Source: Epiperipatus broadwayi
Taxonomy: Eukaryota; Onychophora; Udeonychophora; Euonychophora; Peripatidae
Direction: 5' to 3'
DNA: 64,000 nucleotides
Assembly: GCA_028023455.1 (NCBI GenBank)
Contig: JAQFVV010000055.1
Span: 4,308,030-4,372,029 of the forward strand
Positions 55,247 to 64,000 of this stretch are shown one piece after another (the first letter of the stretch is position 1; each line of letters begins with the position of its first letter). The notes below the pieces were generated by a model. That model did not search any database and was not told where the DNA came from. It saw nothing but the letters and a program-made list of their open reading frames with translations. The translations under genes and the position numbers were made by a program.

Positions 55247-55429
55247 CCTGGCAAAGATCTCCAAATAAATTACTTTTAGGTTTTCTAATGAAAAATATGA
55301 TATTTACCAGTAGTTAAAAAAAAAATTTTTTTTTTATATATATTATTAGTGTTTATTATTATTAGTGTATTTATTAGTTAGGATTTTTTTTTAAATATAG
55401 TTAAAACAAAAGTGCTGATGATTTTATCC

Positions 55430-55444
55430 GAAGGGGGAGAAAGT
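55430..55444 (+). promoter_or_regulatory. Polypurine tract
   Basis: GAAGGGGGAGAAAGT ends exactly at the 3' LTR start. Position and composition are those of a plus-strand primer. Confidence 0.85.
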
Positions 55445-56409
55445 TGTGCCATTACAATTTAGTCACTAGATAAATTTATAGTAATGTGCATGTAGAAAAG
55501 GTAAACCAAAAATCATCATCACAATTTTATATAACCATAAAAGAAGCTGTAGGGCATCCAAGTTCAAACCCTACCAGATCAAAATTTTAAACGCTTTAGA
55601 CAGAAAGAGAGTGGGACAGCTATTATATGCTTTACTTGTTTGTGTGTTAATAAATCTCAAAAAGAGCAGCACACACATTTAATATTTAAATTTTCTGTTA
55701 AAAAGCAAAGTTATAATGCATACGTATAGGCAATGTATGTGTAAACTATTTAATTGTTTTATATTTCAAATATTCAACATTTTAACTTTCTTTAAAACTA
55801 ACCTATGCTTGATCAATTTTAATGTCTTATTCTATACTTCTATTTTGCTTTTCTATAATTGTAATTGGGATTTAAAAGTTACAGATTTAATTTTAAATAA
55901 TAGGGTTATAATTACTAAGCTAGCAATTATATTATTTAATGTTAGTTTATGAATGATTTGAAAGAATGAAGGATGTGTGTACATTACATACAGAAATTTA
56001 CATTTACTAAATATTGAAAGAAAAGGAAGGATTAAATCTGTCAAATTATTTTTTTTTGTACAATTTTATGTTGAAAGAGGAAATCTGTTTAATCAGATAT
56101 CTATCTTTGTAGCAATTTTTTTTTGTAAATGATTGTTTTTCACTTTGGGAGCTTATAATGGGTGAGAGCTCTAATTTTGAAATTGTCTTATCTTAAGATC
56201 TAAAGAAGGAAGCTCAAAGATTTGAAATGTTACCTGGATGTTAAAAAAAAAAAAAAAAAAGAAAGGAAATAAGGATTAAGTCTATTTTTTTTTAAACAAA
56301 AGTGTCTGGAAAAAGGATTAAACTTTTCAGTTGAAAAATAATTTAGTTGAAAATAAATTAGAGATCTAATTAAAACAAATTTGTCCAAAAATAGCAAGTG
56401 ACGCTATCT

Positions 56410-56450
56410 CTGATTGGTTAAGTTAGCTAAAAATTGGATATAAAAAGTGT
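56410..56450 (+). promoter_or_regulatory. Candidate LTR core promoter (3' LTR)
   Basis: Same GATTGGTTAAG plus GGATATAAAAAGTG pair as in the 5' LTR. Confidence 0.45.
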
Positions 56451-58380
56451 CTGGAATTATTATTTTTGGTGATTATGATTCAGATTATTAAACTATTAAA
56501 TTGAATGTTGAAAATATAAGAAATGGCTGGCTAGAAAAATTATATGTATGTCCCATCTTTTCCGGACCATCTGGGGGAAGCTGCACATCACATAGGAAAG
56601 AAAAGATGTTGTGTCTAAAATAATATTCTACACCTTTCAACTGACCAGAGAAATAAGATGTTTTTAATAGAAGGAAGAAAGCATTCACCTGCATTCAAAG
56701 AAGATGAATTAATCTACTGATAAATATTAATCATCAAGTCCAATTAATTGTTACAACAACTGATTTTAAACTCAAGAAAATTTATAAATGTGAAAACAAC
56801 TGCTGTATTTCATCCACATGCTTGACAGGAAGAGAAGAAAAATTAATATAATGATTTCCAAATTGTCCACTAAAGCAAATAACCTCAATAGAGTCATCAT
56901 CATCAAATAGTTATACACCTCAAGAAAGAGATTGTTCCCACGTAAAACGGAAATGGTAGCTGCAGAAATATAGACATTATACAAGACAAGTTTGAACCCT
57001 TGGAAATTCGCCACAAACAAAAGATCGGTAATATGACTTTTTATATCTATTTTCTTTATGATATCAGTCTTAATAAACATTTTAGCAATAAAGTGGTATA
57101 TTTTATTTAAAGAACTTTTAAAGACTATTCAGATCGATTAAAAACAAGAATGTCTTACTAATAATAACTTTGAGCTTCATAAATGATCTTGAATGTATCA
57201 AAATTATTTGTTTATTAATTTTACAGTTATGAAAAATATTAATGTGTAAAACAATTTTTTTTATGGTATTATGATTTTAGTTTTAACTAATATATTATTA
57301 TTATTTTGGTTTTAAATAATATTTTGTTATTATGGGATAAAACACGCACATACATAATGATATTTTTATATGTGTATAATTGCGAGTGAATGTGAAGTAA
57401 CAAGTAGTGTTAGAATATTAGATTAGTTTGTTTCAAGTTAAGTATAGCATTTCAGAGGTAGAAGAGAGGGGGGAGAAAATAATTTAAAACTTGTTTCTAA
57501 AACTTGCTCTTTCAATTCTACTAACATTTTTTTTTTACATTCTATTTACATGTTAGATTTTTAAAGTATGTGTGCTAATGAGCAGATAATATTTTTTTTC
57601 TTGAAATACTTTTCTCATGGAGTGAAAATCATGGTCAATGTGACATCCAACTTAATACAAAATACATTTGAAGGGAAAGGGGGAAGAACTTGAAATTAAT
57701 CTGAGGATTGTTATATAATCAATTATTATTATTATTATTATTCATGTCAATTTTCATATTTATCTAGAAATTTTTATGTATATGTTAGAAATGTAGTAAT
57801 AAATATTAGTTTGTTTTATTAAACGAGGCATATATATTTCATTAAGTGTAGTCTTTGTTAAGTGTGATTATTCATCATCATCAATGGTTGAATATTAGTT
57901 ATTTAAGATATAAGTAAGTATGCTAAAATTAAGCAATAATTATGAATTTCTTTATAAAAATTAGTTTTATGTTTAGGCTTAGTCCTAGAGCTGTAGTTGA
58001 AACCCTTGTCATTATCGTTATTATTATCATCATCATCATCGTCATCAACGTTTTAATTAATGAGCTGTTTAACTGTTTAAAGGCCATAAATAAATATTGA
58101 TTTTATAATATTTAGTGATCTCTTAGTATTATTATAACCACATCCCATCATCTATTTCATGCAAGGATGAGTGAATTGCCATCCTAAATTAGTTATATAT
58201 AATCTGAGCTAGTAAACTTATAAAAACATTGAAACACATTTGTTATGCTAAGATCTGAGAAATGATTTATGTCTAATATACTCCACTTTGGTTTAAAGAT
58301 GTTTTACTTTTACCTAAATATTAGTGCGTATAGTGATATGGCTCAAAAAGCAAAATCTCTCATTTTTATTAGAAATAAAG

Positions 58381-58479
58381 TACCAAAAAGGGGATTCAAA
58401 CCCGGTACATGTGAAAGGTTATTAGATATAACCGTGTCTAGATTCAGATAATCTAGTGGCGCCCTGCTAGACCATATTC
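58381..58479 (-). repeat. tRNA-like relic inside the 3' LTR
   Basis: Second copy of the sequence at 51481-51583, with one A fewer in the homopolymer next to the T-arm-like block. Confidence 0.45.
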
Positions 58480-58737
58480 ACTTAGTATTTGTTTAAACAT
58501 GCACTTAATACCAAACCAAGAAATGAAAGTGGATAAAACCTACTGTCTGTATACCTGAGTTATATTTTATTGAATTACTAGTGTACTCACTTCACGTGAT
58601 TTCATATACCTGAGTTATAATACTTGTTGTTAATAATTTGCTTATAATTATTGATATTTGGATCTTGAGAAATCCAACATTATTTTAAATATTGTAATTC
58701 TTATATATATATTTTGGACTCCTTTAATTTTGTTACA

Positions 58738-59869
58738 ATATATATAAAAAACAATGAATCAAAGTTATTAATTCATTCATATTTAATGGTAAAAAAGGTT
58801 TTTCTTTTTACTTTAAAAAAAAAAATACTAACAGACCATAAAAGTTTTCTTTTTTAACAGATTGCTCTTGATTAATTATAAATGTCTTTAAGCATACTCC
58901 AGCAAGTTTTTTTTGTTCCCTAATCTAGAAAAATTTTGAAGTTTCCCTTTGTTAATAAAAGATACTAAAATGCATCTTACTTTTTGTTGAATAAAATTAT
59001 TTTTAAAAAAAATTGTAATTAAAAAGAATTACAACTATCATTTTAACTAAAGAAATTATTTACAATAACTCACAAGCTGTATTTTATATGTGTGATGCAG
59101 TACATTCATCTGTGTCTCTCTGTATATAGATAAAACAGTATACATATAAACTACTTCAGCAAGCTGATAAAATCTCTGGGTAAGCTGGTCTCTTCTAAAC
59201 AGTAGACTGGCTTATTGTCCTCTTTGGTCAAGATATAATTTGGTAACTGTTGACTTTCAATCAGCTCCATTTAGTCTACAATTTGATACAAATTTCAGGC
59301 ATACTGGCTAGTATACAATATACACAGGCTAATGAACCACATAAAATCTGGGCCTTGCTTCCATGTGAATTTATATTCTACTTTAGTGAACTAGTAGCTG
59401 CAACTGGACTTGCACTGTATCTTGCCTTCAGTTACAACTTCATGGTCATCAGTTGTTACAATCTGTAAAAACTAAAAAACTCCCTCTAATCTTTTTTCCA
59501 ACCTTTTTATAATCAGTATGGAATTTAAAAAATACAGTAATTAAAAGCAAGTAATTTATATTAATCCTTTCAAAAACAACTTTGTAGAATCAAAATGTTA
59601 TAGAAGCTTTAATTTTAAAAAAATTAATCTTATCAAAATAGATAGTGGAATTTTATAACTTATCCATTCAACATAAAACACGCTTGTTTTCATTTTAAAA
59701 TCAGAATTAATAAAATATTAATTAGCCCTTTTTAAATGTTATAATAAAAAAAAATTAAATACAAAATTACCTAATCCTTAACTGTTATTCCAGTATAATA
59801 TAGAAAATAGCTACCAAAAAATTTTGTTTATTCCTACTTTTCCTTTCAACTTTATATATATATATATAT
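58738..59869. other. DNA between two LTR elements
   Basis: Original target sequence of both insertions, AT-rich. The stretch at 59090-59470 is somewhat less AT-rich and has a 72-codon open frame (59250-59468) without any recognisable domain; I do not call it a gene. Confidence 0.4.
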
Positions 59870-62067
59870 TGTAACGATCGGATGATAAGGAGCCTTAACG
59901 TATCTGCACTACAAGGGTGCCATCTAGGCATTTGAACCTAGAAAATTTATATAGTAGACAGATATGTAAGTTAAGAAGAAAAAAAAATTGTATATATTTT
60001 ATTTTATATATTTTGATTCTGACCGTTTAGTCCAATGTCACCAGCTCAGTGGAACAGCAGAGATAATAAAATAATTCTCATCCAAAAACATTTTCAAAAT
60101 AAAGGAAACCACTGCCAGAAATAACACACAAACATTTATTTACGCACATATAAATTTTGAATCATTTTAGAATCACTTTTATTTTAAAATTTTCCTTTTA
60201 TAAAACGTTACAACTTTACTTTAAAATTTAACTCACATTTTAACTTTGTTTTTTAGAATTTAATTTACGTTTAAACTTTTATTTTCTAAGTTAGCAGAGA
60301 TGAATTTATAAAAGTTTGTTTTATAATGTTGAGTATAGATCGGTTATATAGATTACACGGTTAAAAACATTTCAAAATAAACATAAACGATCAAAATATA
60401 AAGTCATTGATGGAATTGCAGAGGGAAATTTATAAGAAACCCAATGGCATTCATCATAAGATGCCGCATTTAAAAGACATCTGAATAAATACATTTTAGA
60501 TACTCACCGTAAGGTATCATTATTTACCGAATGTCTATATATTTTGATCAAATATGAAAACCAAAAACACAATTAACTGATAACGAATCCATGCAAGCAT
60601 CTATACCCAATTTAAATTTAATGCATTTAGAGTGTCGAGTATGAACAGACTACATAGATTGCATTTGAAAAGAAAATATTTTATCCCTTATTTAACCTTA
60701 GGCCAAAAGTTCAGTTAAACCAACGTCAATCCATCTGATATATCGATGCATTCAATGAAATACGAATACGACAACACATATAGGTTAAGAGACAAAATTG
60801 ACTCTTGTCCAGATAGGAATACTACATCTATCTGACAAGAAGAGCAATAAAAAAAAACTCCATAGGAAAGGGACTGCGGTCCTTTTTGCCGATTTACAAT
60901 CCCATCCATAGGCAAAAGGGGGTGTGCGGCATATACTAGCGATTCTGCCTGTAGCAAACCTCGTACTACATCTACTAATTACACCAATATATCCAATCCA
61001 TTGACCTAATTCAACTACGAAATGAATAACCTAAGATTTCCCTCCCCTAATAAAACTTCACAAATCTATATAGCCATTCACGCCTGACTGAAATTTAACA
61101 TTTATATAATTTAGTTTAACAAAAAACAGAAATCATAATAAAAACTTAAAGAACAAAAAAAAAAATAAATAAATGGAAATGATTTTACAAAAGAAATACA
61201 TCAAATAAAATTATAACTAATTTAGTCAGATAGGAAATTCTTCTATTTAAAATATTAACAAGTTTAGCATTTAGAGTTCTTTTTGTTTAGAAATGTTCAT
61301 TAATTATATATTTCTTACTGTTTTGAAAAATGTCCGTAGTCTCTGATTTCTTGTAATGGAAGGTGTTAATTCCCACGAAGTCATAAGGAGATCGGTGTGC
61401 AGTTAACCGTTGGTCCTTTATGGTTGATCGTATTCTTCTGGGCCTTGATGTCCTGTGGTCCGCAATATAGGAAAATGATGTTTCATTTTTTTTTAACAAC
61501 TGAAGGAATTGAAAGTGCGTCTTTCAATCCCTTCTCCTCCAACCCTCTCTGACTTAACACATATCAGTCCTCTCTTAATAATCATTATCTTTTTTATTTC
61601 CAAACCTTTCCTTTTATATTAATTTTGCAGATTAACTCAACATTACGTCATGATGATGAAAACCCTTTCGTTGAGGTCCGATTCCTAAGGGATTTCTTTT
61701 TATTTGCTATTAGTTTCTATTGTTTTCCTATCTGACCGTTGCTTATATATTTAAATGCCCAAGGGCTAGTTCACTTGGACTAATTAAAATAATCATTTCC
61801 ATTTTTCAATAACTTTAATTTTTTTTTTTATCTTTAAATATTTTAAGTCTTTTTCTTGAAAATTTAGTTTTAAAACTTTTTCTTTTTTTTTTAATAAAGT
61901 TTCTTTTTTCTTTTTTCTCATCTGTGTGATTTTATATATATTAGAGTTTAGATGATTTTTTAATTTTCAATTTTTAATTCTTCAAAAAGAAGTTTTTATT
62001 TGCAAACTTTTATTTTTTCCTGTTTAATAATAAAAAAATTAATGTAACGGCGTATGTGCCCGTTACA
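59870..62067 (+). mobile_element. Solo LTR, 2198 bp, ATAT TSD
   Basis: Starts TGTAACGATCGG and ends GTGCCCGTTACA, so the ends are also a 7-bp inverted repeat (TGTAACG/CGTTACA). ATAT lies on both sides (59866-59869 and 62068-62071). A TATA-like TATATATTTAAATG is at 61744, followed ~300 bp later by the end. No partner LTR or internal region is seen. It shares the GTTACA end and the target with the element at 48545 but differs in sequence, so it is a related family. Confidence 0.75.
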
Positions 62068-62094
62068 ATATATGCACACACCTATATGGTTGTA

Positions 62095-62335
62095 TGCCAT
62101 GAGACATAACTATCTCAATATAGATGGGAAATTACTACAGTATGAGTAAGAGGTGATCTGGGCCAACTGATAAGTGCTGGTTCAGCAAGAAATATGCATC
62201 TTGGGATCACATCTTTTTCACATCTTTAGTCATATGTTTATGATTACATCCCTCCACAAGGTGTTAAAAGAGGATAGTCCGTACCTTGTGCGAGAGTGAT
62301 GTCATGAAAATAACACTACTGAAATATTATTCAAT
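62095..62335 (-). repeat. Dispersed repeat family D
   Basis: Inverted relative to 47005-47215; shares the CTTTTAACACCTTG, GATGTAATCATAAACATATGA and GCTGAACCAGCACT blocks. It starts 27 bp after the solo LTR. Confidence 0.65.
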
Positions 62336-62369
62336 GATATAAACTCTTTGACATTTAAAATATATATAT

Positions 62370-62755
62370 AACAATAAAAATAAGAAATATAACAGTAATA
62401 ACTATTATGTATACTCTTTCAATCCACAGGAGTACTTTTGGTTAATTCCTTAACTCTCCTCAAGTGTCATTATAGTCAAGCCCTAATGTTAAACTTCGGG
62501 ATTCATGAGATTTGAGTTGATAATGTCTGCTTCCATTATGCTTTTTGAATTTAATGGCAATTCAAGAAGATACAACAAGCTGCTGTTAAAATTGGGATTC
62601 ATGGGATTTGAGTTGATGACCTTTGCTTCCATTATGTTTAATTTAATGGCAGTTAAGGAGGGTTAAAGAATTAACCAAAAGTACTTCTGAGATTGAAAGA
62701 CTATATAATAATTAATTACTGTTATATCTATTATTTTTATTGTTATTACAGTAGT
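62370..62755. repeat. Foldback MITE with internal direct repeat
   Basis: Arms ACAATAAAAATAAGAAATATAACAG...CTCTTTCAATC...AGTACTTTTGGTTAATTC and the inverted right side (GAATTAACCAAAAGTACTT...ATTGTTATTACAG), about 110 bp each. The centre has GGGATTCATG(A/G)GATTTGAGTTGAT twice in direct order (62508 and 62588). Confidence 0.75.
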
Positions 62756-62784
62756 TTTTAGGACATTTTATTTCTATTATATAT

Positions 62785-64000
62785 TGTGCCGGTTGGATAT
62801 GTATGTTCACGTAACAAGATCTAGCATCTAGACAAAAGTATCATGAATCCAATCGTGCGCAAGATACACAGGTCAGGAGCACTCATGAATTCTGCCCTAT
62901 TTGCTTATTCCCCAGATCTATAACATTATGAGCAACAATCCCGATGACATCGATTAATCCACTTCTCATCCGCCGGCATCGATCATCGGAGACACAAAAG
63001 ACTAAAGGCTAACTCATGATAGAATAACTTAATAACGAGCATGTTAATTATGTGTAGAGCGGAGATCATCTAGTCATATTTAAGCTTAAGAAATAACTTA
63101 ACATTTATCTTAACTAAAGAAAGCACTGATTCGAGTTTGATGTGTATATATTTACGATTTATTAATAATAATTATGTCGGGTCATTTAGCCGATGTAAGC
63201 CTCAGGATTATTATAGATATTTATTTGAATCATTTTATACAATAACATGATAATTGCGGCTATGCCAATAATATATGTATGTGTTTGAGTAAATTAGCGC
63301 TATTAGAATAGATTATTAGAACGCTATCACACCCCCAGAAACGAAAAGAGCATTTGATTACTTCAAACAATAATTTTAACACAGATAATATTTGATTACA
63401 TTTAATATGACGGTTAACTGGGAATTTTAGATAATTATTGCGCGGGATGGGTAATGAACAATTTACACAAACGATACTAAATTTATCGTATTAATACTTA
63501 TATTAAAATAGGGGACATATGTTTGTTTAAATAAATCATTTCATTACGGCTTATGAATACTTCTGGCCGAATGATAAGATAAGGGAAAAGCGGTGCGTGC
63601 ATGGTGGCTTATTATCGGTCCTTTTTATGGATCCTGGAGTGTGCTTCACGAATTCTAAGAAGTGACCGATTTCCTCTGCAAACTTTGGCAGGGTCGGTTT
63701 TACGAACGGAAAGAGTCCAGATTCCCTGGAATGAGGTACAGGCGAATCGTGGATGATGAGGAGTGGTTGGCTATGTCAGTATTGGGCTGGTTTTTCCAGA
63801 GCGATCCCCGTATAAAGCATGCACGAACCAAGGATGTCCCCAGGGTGGTTTTACAGCCTGGTTCAAGGACATTGAGACGACGATGGGGTCCGACTTTGCG
63901 GTTGCCTCCATGTAATAAAGAAGCACGAACATATATATAAAATAGAATGGCCTTTATGCACTAAACACTTATTAATAAAACATAAATATACTTCTGAAAT
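62785..64000 (+). mobile_element. Start of a third long LTR, cut by the window end
   Basis: ATAT|TGTGCCGGTTGG copies the ATAT|TGTGCC start of the element at 48545; the rest differs. Base composition rises in GC toward the right. A TATA-like TATAAAG is at 63811 and AATAAA at 63914. A 93-codon open frame (63662-63940) crosses these signals and has no recognisable domain, so I treat it as LTR sequence. The right end is outside the window. Confidence 0.55.

Larger units (their letters stand above)
48545..58737 (+). mobile_element. Non-autonomous LTR retrotransposon with ~3.3-kb LTRs
   Basis: Two direct repeats, 48545-51868 and 55445-58737, each begin TGTGCCATTAC and end GTTACA. ATAT flanks both outer ends (4-bp TSD). 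A primer-binding-site candidate follows the left repeat and a purine tract precedes the right one. The internal region is only 3576 bp. It holds one long ORF and a short integrase-tail-like remnant, but no protease, RT, RNase H or integrase core. By hand the LTRs differ at about 15 substitutions plus small indels, so the insertion is young. It resembles a large retrotransposon derivative (LARD) moved by a partner's enzymes; a Ty3/gypsy-type origin is suggested by the tail motif. Confidence 0.9.
55445..58737 (+). repeat. 3' LTR (3293 bp)
   Basis: Near-identical to the 5' LTR apart from ~15 substitutions, homopolymer length changes and a ~31-bp shorter end. It ends GTTACA and is followed by ATAT, matching the ATAT before the 5' LTR. 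Confidence 0.92.

Noticed and set aside
59250-59468. 72-codon plus-strand frame between LTR elements
   Set aside because: No domain, and composition explained by a locally less AT-rich stretch; cannot be told from chance.
63662-63940. Open frame as a gene at the window end
   Set aside because: It spans a TATA-like and a poly(A)-like signal within an LTR-like unit and has no recognised domain.

Overview
The window is very AT-rich nuclear DNA from an animal, almost certainly an invertebrate; I cannot name the species. The evidence is a spliced gene with GT-AG introns of 1.7 to 12.8 kb, RTE-clade LINEs, LTR retrotransposons, a hAT-type MITE, tRNA-derived repeats and many foldback (inverted-repeat) elements. 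There is no operon structure and no prokaryotic signal.

The only host gene I can identify is a NEDD8-conjugating E2 of the UBE2F family on the minus strand. Four coding exons (25344-25449, 23522-23685, 10621-10723, 6384-6442) join in phase into 144 codons, running from the start methionine through the catalytic Cys112 to the motif ending in SLFT. The last ~37-40 codons lie beyond position 1. Its introns hold an RTE copy (12993-15590), several foldbacks and tRNA-like SINE fragments.

From 25.5 to 48.5 kb I see no host exon. The region is built of nested repeats: a 680-bp solo LTR with a 5-bp TSD (27889-28568); a second RTE copy with nearly intact ORFs (31525-34510) in the loop of a long inverted repeat (30880-34915); palindromic MITEs (29379-29918, 35061-35393, 42735-43365, 45165-45574); and a hAT MITE with an 8-bp TSD (40825-41139).

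From 48.5 kb to the end the window is dominated by long-LTR retrotransposons. The most striking element is 48545-58737: two ~3.3-kb LTRs (TG...CA, 4-bp ATAT flanks, candidate PBS and PPT, about 0.5% divergence) around only 3.6 kb of internal DNA. That interior has no recognisable protease, reverse transcriptase or RNase H. It carries one long ORF with a charged N-terminal part and an 11-copy, 16-residue repeat array, plus a short integrase-tail-like remnant. A 2.2-kb solo LTR (59870-62067) and the start of a third LTR (62785 to the end) follow, also beside ATAT. The ATAT-targeted long-LTR elements and the foldback superfamily are the best candidates for something undescribed.
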